Source of the DNA: Spongilla lacustris
Taxonomy: Eukaryota > Porifera > Demospongiae > Spongillida > Spongillidae
Assembly: GCA_949361645.1 (NCBI GenBank)
Contig: OX442426.1
Coordinates: forward strand, 2,290,673-2,354,672
DNA: 64,000 nt
Reading direction: 5' to 3'
Shown: positions 52,601-63,700 of the stretch, piece after piece
Layout of the letters: every line of letters starts with the position of its first letter
Position numbering within the stretch: position 1 is the stretch's first letter
Notes under the pieces: generated by a model
Told to the model about the DNA's origin: nothing
What the model saw: the letters and a program-made list of their open reading frames with translations, nothing else
Database searches by the model: none
Program-made: the position numbers and the translations under genes

Positions 52601-52796
52601 TCTTGTAATACATATAATCATCCACCTGTGAGAATGCAAGCTGATATACTTCACGTAGAGCACATTCCATCCATGTGTAAGCATGCAGTCCATCAACACC
52701 CTCATCACAATTGTGATACCATATACAAAGGCTTGACTGTGTCAACCTATTTAGCAAAGTAAATGAATAATACATTTAAATAAATCGACAATACCT

Positions 52797-53530
52797 GGAA
52801 AGGCAAGTAACTTGCCACTTCATTGCTGCTGTTAAACCATTGGCCACGCGTGCAGTGAAGTATTTCTTGTGCTTCAACTGCATGCATGTTGCAGTGGCAA
52901 TGTGACCAAAGGCAATTAACGTCATAAGAAGAATATATACCCGAAGTCTGAACCATGGATATTAGAGGACAAACATCCATGACTGAACTGAGGTGAGAAA
53001 TAGCAAATAAGGCAGTCTTCAATGCTTTGTCCCATTCAGCACTGCAATCAGCAGTAACCTATGATCTCTTGGAAATAAATGGATGGAGAAATGCACGAAT
53101 ACAACTAACTGATTTATAGTTCACACATGCAGTCCATTTAATTGTGCATGGGTATACGTACATGCATGCATGGTAACCTTTAACGCGATTCCACGATCCA
53201 TTTCAAATCTGTTGCAAAGAGAACTCAGTCATCTACAAACTAAATAAGTACACACAAATGTAACTTCTGCAAATTTATTCATTTTATGTCAATGGTGTAC
53301 ATGTATAAACATACCGATTGTGGGTGATAACCGAACCGGTTATTGTGGTTAATTGTATCGTGTACCATCTTGAATTTGTGGCTACATGTATAGAGAGATA
53401 CACGTACCACCCCTATAAACTACCCAACTTACAAATTCCAGTCCTTTATCTGTGACAACGAGTATTGCTAGCAATTTTGTGGTGCATTCAAAGCAGCTGC
53501 ATGCTCCTGGCCACTTTGAAAAGTGGTCTG
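52797..53530 (-). pseudogene. Decayed integrase exons (Ginger/Ty3-type)
   Basis: The minus strand, after an acceptor near 53511, encodes DHFSKWPGACSCFECTTKLL...VTDKGLEF followed by a donor GTAAGT near 53430. DHFSKWP(E/G)A and (I/V)TD.G.EF flank the first and second catalytic Asp of integrases; the segment between them is shortened. A further exon 53040-52797 (AEWDKALKTALFAISHLSSV) corresponds to the W...L....FA.......S...P region, ends at a donor GTATTG and is degenerate. No zinc finger is found. Confidence 0.55.
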
Positions 53531-53790
53531 TAGCAACGATTCAGAATCGATGATTTACTAATTGCCTCGAGGTGTCAGCGTTAGAGCTAAATGTCGACCT
53601 GTATCAAGTTTAGGAAAAGATTATTGACAACGGCAATAACTATAGAACTGCATACCCATGCTATACAGGTACATACTTGATCATATACAGTCCACACCAC
53701 TGGAGGATATACAAGCCTGTCTCCTGCATCAGTGTCGATGTCTTCCAGAAGAGCGGTCTTGAGCACGAGGACAAACGTATAAATAACTAC

Positions 53791-54053
53791 ATCCAGGGAT
53801 TTCGGTCCGGGGGGGACCCAGTTCCCTAGGGAACTGGGTCCGGGATAATTAGTTTTGTGCATCCAAGGATTTCGGGGGGGGGGGGGGGGGGGACCCAGTT
53901 CCCTAGGGAACTGGGTCCGGGATAGTTAGTTTTGTGCATCCAGGGATTTCGGTCCGGGGGGGGGGGGGGGGGGGGGGGGGACCGAGTTCCCTAGGGAACT
54001 CGGTCCTCCGGACCGAAAAGTAGGGGGGACCGAATTCCCTGTGACACTGGCAG
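53791..54053. repeat. Three-unit GGACCCAGTTCCCTAG repeat with G-runs
   Basis: Three units start ATCCA(G/A)GGATTTCGGTCCGG at 53791, 53860 and 53938. Each has a G-run of 7 to about 23 nt and the palindrome AGTTCCCTAGGGAACT. The last unit ends GGGAATTCGGTCC-type sequence and GTGACACTGGCAGAG, matching 50705-50905 inverted. Confidence 0.8.
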
Positions 54054-54513
54054 AGCCGTTTGAGCGTACACACAGTACAGATCAGATGAGATAACCTGTC
54101 GGTCTGGCCAGTCTCCAACCTGTTTAATTTGGGCTTTTCAAGACGGTAAGTTGTAAGGTAGGCATGTCTACTAGTAGGCCTAGTGTTAAGAGCGGATCGA
54201 TTTGTACTTCATGATCAGTTCGTCATAGTTGAACATTACGAATTGAATGGGTTAAAATATATACATGTAAAAAAAAGAGATTGCGCAAACAAATCAGTCA
54301 TGTACCTTGTTTCCTTGCTTTTTGCACCACCGTACCAATCCACCACCAATCAATTGTATGCCAAATCTGTAACCTTACATATGGAATTAACCTTCTAAGG
54401 AACATATACTGAAGGTTCTGATCAAACACTATGCACACAGATGGATAAAAACAAAAACTGTATTATTGTACATTTATACATCTCAGTAATCTGAAACTAA
54501 TGTGTCACAAGGT
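54054..54513. other. Region downstream of receptor locus B
   Basis: No kinase-like frame and no exon is recognised. This supports the stop at 54514-54516 as the real end of the receptor. AATAAA is not obvious on the minus strand in the first 100 bp. Confidence 0.5.
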
Positions 54514-57500
54514 TCATATATAATCCTGTTCTTCAATGGACGTTGTTAAATTGGCTGATAGCACTTCAGCAGTGGTTGCACATATACTGGTGTATGCAGA
54601 TTGGTGTACAAACTCCTTAGCCAGCGGCTGATATAAGGGCACAGTTTGATGAATATCTGCATATGTTGGTGGAGCAGAAATGAGCTGTTTGGATAATGGC
54701 TGATAGTCACCCTGCTGTGCACCCTGTATGGGCTGACGATGGGTGATGTGTAGTGTCGGTGGTCCCACGTCTTGGTAAATTGCACTTTGATTAGTGGTAG
54801 TCGCATTGTACGATGACTGGGAAACTTCTGTGTAAGCATGCGCAGTGGTTGGTGAGATGGCTGAACAAACTGAGTAGGCTGCATTGCTCGTGATTTGTAC
54901 CTCCTAGGGAGGATTAGTTTCTCAAATAATCATACATGTATATACTAAGTAATGAGATAAATGAGACATAATTACCTGTATACAAGTCTATCAGTAATGA
55001 CCTAAAGTGGACACTTGATGAGAAAGTGGTTGGTATACACGTACTTTTACATGTAGAATTTGATGGCAATAACAAGGAGTTTCACCGATTATCATATACC
55101 GGCTTATTGCTATTAGGAATGCTGATTGTGGTTTCTTAGTCTCAAATATTCGATGTTGGCGTCCCGAATTGTACTGAAATCGGTTACCTTTTATCTCTTA
55201 CAAAATAGTAACTATGATAAGGCATCGCCATCGACTGCCTCCTTTTAGAGAGTATGGCTTCCAAGTTTAAAAACAAAAAAAACATTATATTATTGTTTAC
55301 ACCAACAGCTCACACAAAGTTTGGTTGGTACAAACTGTATGCTGTGTATCAATTCACTTTAAATATCTCATTTTGTATCAAAAGAAACAGAATGGTGTCA
55401 TGCAAACAGTGTAATGGTGCCATTACTTACTTGTACATGTAGATCAGTAAGATTGGTTAATACATTTTGAACAATGTGCATATAAATGTAATGTATTCAA
55501 AATTAATGGAGTGCGTACACAGAATTTTATTAAGATCAGTTATTAATAATCAGCAGGGGAGGGTATGCGCCCCCTCCCACCTGAAGCCTGGAAGCCCTGC
55601 TGTGCTGTTCAATTTGATATTAAACACATGAAACAGACTTAATCAAGCCTATTCATTAAACATGCCTGTTGTGTGCACATACATGTATATATACAAAAGT
55701 ACATTTTGGATTGAAACAAGAGGGTTTTTCCACCCCCATATGCTCCTGATTACAACTGTCAATATAAACCCAACCATCAATCACTAATTCACCAAACATT
55801 GGTTTGGTTTCAAAGGTACATACCGAATTTTTGGTTGGAGGTGTCTGTGAATTTGCTAAGCAGGAAAGAAATATTTAAACATCAGTCAAAGTAAACTATG
55901 AAATATCTTCTAGTTATGTATTTCTACATAACCCTACCTACAGTGTATTCAGTTTATATCATCATGTATAAAAAAAAATACAAAATAGATCACAAATAGA
56001 TGGGTTCTAGTGATAGTGGTATCCATGCATGCAGATCTGCACTGATGTATGAGTTGGCCGGTTTACCTATTCATGCATTAGCATACACCCATAAAAATAT
56101 AATCATTTACCTCCTCCTGACTCCTTCAAAAATGTAATTACCTCGTTTTGATTTATGATATTGATTGAAAAAGAAGGCCCTGTGAAAAGGCAATCCAGTG
56201 ATAAAAATAAAATAATGCTGATGTACAGTTGTGTATGTATGGGCAGTTACACTGCAAAAGTCAAGGCTTTCTTCCCTCAGAATTACTGAGTTACTTACAT
56301 GAGAAGTACAAACAGCAGAGCTGCTAGAAGAGATGAAACTCCCACCACCACTCCAACAATGAGAGGTGTAGAACTTGCAGCAATGAAGGCTGAACATGTA
56401 AATGTATGTGTGTGTACATTTGAAATTGTGGATTTACATATAGATGTAACATAAATATATAAGAAGAAAAAGTAATAAGCCAACGTACAAGTGAATACAC
56501 TTTCAGTAGTCACAGTAATGGACACACTCCTGTTTGCCTCATCCCCAGGCACTCCATTCTCTGCCACCACTGTCATCATGTACTCAGTGGCTGGGGACAG
56601 GTTGGTCACAGTCACTGATGTGGTAGTGATGTTGCCCAATGTCATCTTCAATGACCCACTGACTGCCTGGTAGTACACAGTGTAGAACACCACACCCATC
56701 CCCCCACTGTCCTGGGGAGGAGACCAACTCAGGACCACAGCAGTAGTATTTGTAGCCCCAATAGTGAGCAGTTGTGGAGCAGATGGAAGGTCTGGTGCAA
56801 GGATCAATGGTCACATTAATACTTATAGATGCATCCAATGGAACAGTACACACGTTTGCTCAAACACATACACATATGTACATGTACATGTGTATGTTGG
56901 ACTCTCTTGTTGTGTCTTGTAAAATGGTGAGATAAAGTGTGGAAGTACACTAACATTCCTGCTAAAGGTGTTATTGCAGTGTGTGCTGACTGTGCCATTA
57001 GAAGGGGTGTGCATGTGTACTACAGTATTGTTATGGGACTAAAGGCATTCTAACTATGATTGGTTATTATTAGGCTGTAAATGCAACATCAGTGGATTCG
57101 AGGAAACCAGTTAACTAGGAGATCGGTTAAAAAGTTAGATCATTTGGTATGGTCATGATTGAATATGATAAAAGTATAAAGGTCAGAGCAACAATACATT
57201 GCTAAAACAAGAAAGTTAATTTTTAACTCTGAAAACACAATGCCAAGCTGAGACAAGAATATAGTTTTAATTGACACATGCAGGCCAGTGTAAGTGAAGA
57301 TGTGCATCCCGTGCCATATGCCTTGGCCACTGATGAAGAATCTTTAAATTTAGCTGTATGACCACAGAAGAGCTATCAATATACCACATGCAAACACCAA
57401 AAAGGTTATGATCTTACCTCCAACAGACTGTGATGGTCTAGCCCAAACATTTACCATCACCCCACCACCTTGCTCCTCGCTCTTTTTTTTTTAATTTAAC

Positions 57501-59201
57501 ACATCATTTTTTATTAAGATACATCACTCATAGTTGCATGGAAGACTATATGATAGGGTAATTTATACATATATGTATGCAATTAACAATGAGGATGATG
57601 GAGACCAATGTTATTGCTGCCACCAGGGAGATGCAGGGAACTACACATATATAGTACCCCAACTTGAAGCACTGGGGGAACAGAGATTTAGATCGACTGC
57701 TAAATGGGGGTATCACTCCTACATGAATAAAAGTTACAGATAACAGTGTGTGACGTCATTCAGTAGTAACACCAGTAACATGTACATGTAGGTGTGAACC
57801 CATTAAACAATTTCAGAGAACTGCTAGTAACCCCATGCAATATGATGTGCACAGTTTACTTACAGTAAAATGAGGACCACTCACACTTACATGTATAGTT
57901 ATGCCACACCCAACAACATCATCACTTTGTAATGGCTCATTAAGCATCATTCACACATTTCATAGAGATTTAATTCCATCTACATGTACACTATACATGC
58001 ATGCAGCAGTCTTACGTGCAGCAAAGCAACCAATATTTGGCCCACTGCCAGCTGCTCTGAAGTATCCTTGTAGACATGCACATTGAGTGGATCTATTTAC
58101 TGAACTATTACTGTTGGAAGGACATGGTAGACACACACTGCTCCCCTGTACACTCTTGTAGGTACCTGGGGGACAGGCTGAGACAACACAATGCAATCAA
58201 CAACATGTGTACACTCTATACAGACTGGTAACCTACACTGGCAGGTCTGTGACATGTTAGTGTATCCAGGACTGCAGGAACAGCTTCCAAATGGTGGTCC
58301 CCACACACCTAGGTTACCAGTAGCACAACTGGCTTGAGGTTGCTGGCTCACCACACTTGCTCCTGGTGCACACACAAGTTGTGTTATAAGTCCATTAGAT
58401 GCAACAGTTTGAGGATAGCTAATGAAGCCAAACACTTGTTGTGGGCACACATAATAGAACACAGTAAGACCAGTGATTGACACACAGGTACCAGTGTCTT
58501 GAGCAGCCAAGTACATACCACCACTACCTCCTAGTGGGACTGGCACATATGTGGTCTCCACTATGGTACCTGTTGGGTTTGATTCCACGGCAACTCTACT
58601 ATTAGTAAATGATGATACATAGTTGGTAGTGATGAGGGAACTACTGGAGTTAATGTTTGGAGTCTCGTAGATCAGCAGTTGGAACGACTGCTGGCATGAT
58701 CCACTTCCTCCACTAACACACCCATTCAATGAGAAATTCACTCTAACTACAACTTGGGAGAGAGCCACTCCATTGACTGTGGTGTCGATGTGTTGTGTGA
58801 TCAACCAGTTGTTTTGGGTACCTCCACGCAAAGCTATTCCAAGGTTGTAGCTGCACGAACCCACTACTTGACGACATGCTTTATCGCCACTCTGAGTCCA
58901 CTAGAAAAGAGCAAAATGTACTCTAGCTACACACGGGTACTCACACCTCGGGTACACTTACGGTATTACCATCTCCGTCTACGTCCAGGCTATTCCAAGT
59001 CCCCAGAGAAGGAGAAGACAGTAACTGCACATAGTCATATGAGTCCATTAGCGGTACGATATTGCTCGTAAATGGCGTCTTAATAAACGGCGCCATCTGA
59101 CAAGTAGGTGCTCCATCTCCTGGGGCCTGGGCCTTGACCCACGCGAAGAGGAGTGCTATCTGAATAGAGGTGAATAACAATATCGGCAATATGGCGAGCA
59201 T
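54514..59201 (-). CDS. Eph-type receptor with tyrosine-rich tail instead of kinase, locus B
   Basis: Minus-strand exons: 59201-58962 (signal peptide MLAILPILLFTSIQIALLFA; SYDYVQLLSS); 58900-58237 (ligand-binding domain: NNWLITQHID, then GGMYLAAQDTGTCVSITGLT and VFYYVCPQQV, matching Eph GFYLAFQDVGAC...VYYKKCP; ends TNMSQTCQ, donor GTAGGT); 58177-58016 (CPPGTYKSVQGSSVCLPCPS, GYFRAAGSGP); 56791-56499 (fibronectin III, APQLLTIGATNTTAVVLSWS); 56389-56299 (transmembrane, LIVGVVVGVSSLLAALLFVL); 56179-56142; 55844-55824 (21 nt); 54903-54514 (tail). The tail of about 130 residues has nine tyrosines (HAYTEV, AIYQDVGPPTLH, DYQPLSKQL, TYADI, LYQPL, SAYTSI, EEQDYI end). No kinase motif is found. One small exon before the tail may be missing from my model because the phases of the last two exons do not fit. 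A second fibronectin III exon may also be unseen. Confidence 0.75.
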
Positions 59202-59330
59202 TTTGCAACCACGCCCACTTTTAAAAAACATTACTGTATGCATGCCAATATGGAACTCAATACTGACTACAAGGTTATTCTTAGTTGGGCGTAGCCCGAC
59301 CTATACGCGTATTAAATTGGCGCCAATCAG
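59202..59330. other. 5' flank of receptor locus B
   Basis: Homology to the orphan exon at 40.5 kb continues to about 59265. An upstream in-frame ATG exists at 59243 but gives a poorer signal peptide than ATG 59201. No promoter element is recognised. Confidence 0.4.
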
Positions 59331-60459
59331 TGGCGGATCTAGGAATGGGGCTATGGGGGGGGGGGGGCGGTTGGTTGGAGGGGCGGCCGGGGGCGGGGTC
59401 CACCCACTCACCAGCAAGGGGGTATAGGGGAGCTGTAATCTCCCCCATCGGGGCCTGGGGCGGAGCCCCAGAAGCTTTCACATTTTTCGCTTCATAGCCG
59501 CTAAAAATCAGCGTATTCGCAGCGCAGTGAAAGAATTTACATACGCGCGAAAGACAACGAAGTTTATTGCGACAACGCGCCTCGTAACGGTCGTCAACAG
59601 GCGTCTGAGCGTCTGAGAATATTGGATATGCTCGCGTGAGCAAACCGTACTTCTCTATATTGTCGTTGTGATGTATGTAAATCGCTTTAGATGCATGGTG
59701 ATCAGTGGTGGATCTAGCATAGCCTTGGGGGGGGGGGGGGGGGGGGGGGCGCAGCCAGCCCCCCCCCCCCCCATTCATATTAAATGCCGCCCCTGTCATT
59801 AAATTGCCGCCCCCCCTCCCCCCACACACGCGTGCGCGCGCACTTCCTACCGTACGTAACGCACGCGCATCTAGAAAGCACACCTTTTGTGTATGTGGGG
59901 GGGGGGGGGGGGGGGGGGGGGCGGGGGGGCGGCAATTTCTTTAAAGTTTCAGTGATTAATTCGCACAGATCTAGATACGAAATTTAATCTATAGGGAAAG
60001 TTTTATAACCGCGCGAACGTTTTATTCGTTTCTTCGAAATCTTGCCTGCATATCGCATGTGCATAGGCCAGCGGCGTAGGAGCTGGGACGGCAGCAACGG
60101 CCATGGCCGCTGCACTTTTTCACAATAATAGGTTGACAAGCGCGCATGTATCAATTCAATTAGCTAGGCAATTGCTGCTAGTTAATGACACGCAACTGAT
60201 GCAAGTGGTCTTCAAATTGATCGCGAGAGCTAGCTCAAGCTAGGCTACCCAGTGTACAACGGTTACCAAAAGTGGCCTTGGCTGCACTATAGCCGTTTTG
60301 TATTTTATATTACATGCACAGAGGCAAGGTCTCAAAACAAACTAACCTGCAGTTACAGTTTTTGCGTTGTTTTTGGGGGTTTTCTACGCAAAAAGCGTTG
60401 GCTTCTAGGGCTCCTCCCCAGACCCCTATGGGGGAGCTTACAGCGCTCCCCCGTGCCCC
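59331..60459. mobile_element. Composite of G/C-run repeats with inverted termini
   Basis: The left part begins CAGTGGCGGATCTAGG (59334), has a 13-nt G-run and GGGAGCTGTAATCTCCCCCA, GGGGCGGAGCCCCAGAAGCT. The right part (60370-60459) has the inverse: AAAAAGCGTTGGCTTCTAGG, GGCTCCTCCCCAGACCCCTA, GGGAGCTTACAGCGCTCCCC. A second CAGTGG(C/T)GGATCTAG tip is at 59704, and G- or C-runs of 12-25 nt lie at 59727, 59759 and 59897. I read it as nested non-autonomous elements. The right end meets the LTR at 60460. Confidence 0.55.
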
Positions 60460-60661
60460 TGTGAGGGATTGTGAACTCAGCGGAGCCCGGGGAATCGCGG
60501 ACGTGTTTATTAGATATTACATCCGCGAGAGTGAACTTGGCTTGTATAGCTAGCCCATAAACTATTGTAGGCCTGGTGTATTAAGCTATTGACTGTAACT
60601 TCGGCTATTTTCGGTGCGCAAGCCTTGCGGAGCTCGTCAGAGAAGACCTAAGTCCGTGACA
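60460..60661 (+). mobile_element. 5' LTR of a Ty3-like retrotransposon
   Basis: About 202 bp, beginning TGTGAGGGATTGTGAAC and ending AAGTCCGTGACA, directly followed by the primer binding site. TATA-like TATATTA is absent; TTGTATAGC and GTGTATTAAGC are candidates. The 3' LTR lies outside the window, so the ends are inferred. Confidence 0.5.
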
Positions 60662-60663
60662 TT

Positions 60664-60679
60664 TGGTGGCAGCGGTGGG
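60664..60679 (+). other. Primer binding site, tRNA-Leu type
   Basis: TGGTGGCAGCGGTGGG is complementary to the expected 3' end of an animal tRNA-Leu (...CCCACCGCTGCCA plus CCA). It lies two bases after the LTR end. Confidence 0.7.
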
Positions 60680-60747
60680 ATCTATCGCAGCGACAGTTGA
60701 TCGGCGAGACCCAGACGGCGAGACCTGATCGAGAGTAAGGTTTATCC

Positions 60748-63700
60748 GTGCGGTGTATGTCAACTAGGTCGGGACGTAGCTACAAGGAAAGCGGGAGCGC
60801 ACAACAAGAGAAAATGAGCGCAGAAAGTATAGAGGGGTTGATGCGAGTGCTGCTCGAGGATCGGAAGTCTCGAGATGCTCAGTTCGAGGAAGAGAGGCAG
60901 AGGCAACAGCGAGTGGCAGAAGAAGAGAAGGCTCTGATGCGCGAGCAAATGGAAATGCTCACAAGGCTCGTTGGAGAGTCTCGGCAAGTCAGTAGAGGAG
61001 ACGAGAACAAATGTTTCGCAAGGGTCCAAAGAAGGTGAGGCTAAACTTGTGAAATTGACAGTGCAGGACGACATTGAGTCGTACCTGGTTACGTTCGAGA
61101 GAGTAATGCGGGCGTACGAGGTGAAGGAGAACCGGTGGGCGGTAAAGCTGGCTCCACAACTGACAGGCAAGGCACAGCAGGCCTACGCTGCCATGAGGGC
61201 AGAGGATGCTGGAACCTATCAGTTGTTGAAGGAGGCCATCCTACGCCGCTACGATATTTCGGATGAAACGTACCGACAGAGGTTCAGAGAGACGGTGAAG
61301 AAAGAAGACGAAACGGTATAAGTGAGCTTGCGGTAAGGTTAGATGACCTTTTGCAGAAATGGACAAAAGACTGCAAAACCGTTGCGGAGGTGATGGTCCG
61401 TGAGCAGCTATTACCCCGAAATTACGGGGTATACAACAAGGGGCATGAAACATACAAACCATACTTCTGATTTTACCCTAACTTTTAGCGAATGTGAGGC
61501 TTAGGGTTATGTACTTTTATGCATAATTTCAGCTTTTAATTCTTTTGCATTAAAATAGTGCACTGCCGTAAACATACGTGTTTTTAAAGATCTTTGTATG
61601 GTTATCATTTCTATGTTAACCACACCCTGCCAAATCAAGTTAGAGCAAAGATTTATATATTGGTGTAACACACATACATGTACATTCCAATTTTTTATGG
61701 TGATAAAAATATTATTAATAGTTATACCCAGCAGCGATGATAAATTAAAAACCCTTAGGTACATGTACTCCACTTGCTGTTAGTGTATTAACTATATTCA
61801 GTCGTTTTGTGGCTTTGACAGTTATTGTAGCCACCATGCATCCAGTACTATTTTCGATCAACAACAAAATGGCGGCACCTGTGCTTCGCTATATTGAACT
61901 TATTTAAACTGACCGGCCGTTACTTTCTGATGCAATGTGCATAAGTTGACACGTTATGTATAGGTAGAATCGTTTCTTGTTCAAAAAAACGAGTCGCGCT
62001 TCATGTAAGTGACTTATTATGACTAAACGAAAGTAAACGAAAAAAAAGTGTCATGTGTCATGCATAAATGCATAGATTATACGAGCGATACTACTGTACT
62101 CTGCTCCACCAAAATGAAAAGGCTTTAAAGTTGTATAAACAAGCGCATCTCTGAAACCGTATACGCTGCTACGTACAGTTTTCAAAGTCATGTTGGAGCA
62201 CCCTATTCTTTCCTAAAACGTACGCGGACGCGGTCATGGAAATCACGGTTACAGAGATGCGCACGTTGAAACACGAGCCTTTTTTTTTTAATGGGGTGGA
62301 GACGTTACAGTAATACAAAACCGCTAAACAGATGAATATAATTTTTTACCGATAAAGTTGGCTCAACTTTTTGCAGCATCGCATATTGTAGGAAAGTATT
62401 TATACTATGGTATAGTGTACCCTTACTATTCAACCATCCCTTTACATTATTGTAACAGTTGTTGAATATTTGCAATGTCCTGGACCTAAATAAAACGTTT
62501 ACAATTCCACGGGGTATACCCCGCATATACGGGGTATACTCCGTACGGAACTAGCACCATTAAATGCGCTACCAAGGGACCTGAAAATTTGGGTGTCAGA
62601 ACGGAAACCCAAAACGTCAACAGAGGCTGCTGATATGGCTGACAACTATGTGCGGGCCAGAAAACAGGAACGAGACCCGGAGGTAAAGCGGGAGAGTCGA
62701 CGAGAGAACACGGGTATGAAGCCACGGCCAAGAGGTCAGCGAGATAGCGAAAGAAGGAGCGGGCTGCCTTCGACGGTACCGAGCGAGAGGGGAAAATATA
62801 CTTCGGGCCGAAAGGAGACACTGGATCGGGAGGGGGTAACATGCTTCATGATCAATTGTGGCAAGAAGGGACACATATCGAGGCATTGCCCTAATAATGT
62901 TCTAGTTTGTGCACATGTATAGGTTGGAGAAATGGACTTCAACGCTCCGCGGGACAGTTAACGGTCGCATAGTAGAGGGTATTATGCTGGATACTGGATG
63001 TTCCATGCAGGACTATGGTCCATAGCGACCTGGTTTCCGATGGGCAGATTCGGGAGGGAGAATCTGCTGTGGTCATGGGGACGGCTACACGATAGACACT
63101 GTAGCAGCGGTGTCTGACACACTTCCTATGGACGTTCTTTTAGGGACAGATGTTCCAGAACTTGGAATGTTACTGAGCCAAGCTTCTGAGCGGGCAGAAG
63201 TATTCATGGCTACAGGCCAAAAAGGAGGCAAAGGCCGAGAGGGACAGCCTAGTGAAGGAGCTTCGGTCTGGTGTGCGACCAAATCCTATCTTGCTGGACG
63301 AGCCACAAGAGGAGACATGGAATTTGGGGGAGGAGCTGGACGACACCATATTTCATGGTGGGAGAGAAAAATTGGTGCAAAGCAGAAGCCAGAAGCGGGA
63401 AGGAAGGCGGATACACAGAGCAAAGGTATGCTCAGACCCACCTGTATGCATGCAGAATATACACAGGATATATCTGCGGAGGAGCTGAGAATTCTCCAAG
63501 AAACAGATCCTACGCTTGGAGTCGTACGGAAGGCTGTGGACAAAAAGGAGAGTACAAGCGGGGTTAGTTTTGTAATAAAGGATGGGCTTATGTACCGTGT
63601 GGTGGTGATGCTGTTGGGAGATTCTGAACCGTATGCAAGGGATCAGCTAGTGCTACCTAGTCAGTGTCGAAGTGTTGTTATGGAGCTTGCTCACAGCATT

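Noticed and set aside
54546..54884. 112-codon minus-strand frame over the receptor tail
   Set aside because: It is a shadow of the tail exon in another frame. The called frame is open over the whole exon and is conserved with locus A.
59281..59883. 200-codon minus-strand frame with Gly and Pro runs
   Set aside because: It crosses several G/C-run repeat tips and has no domain. It is repeat-derived.
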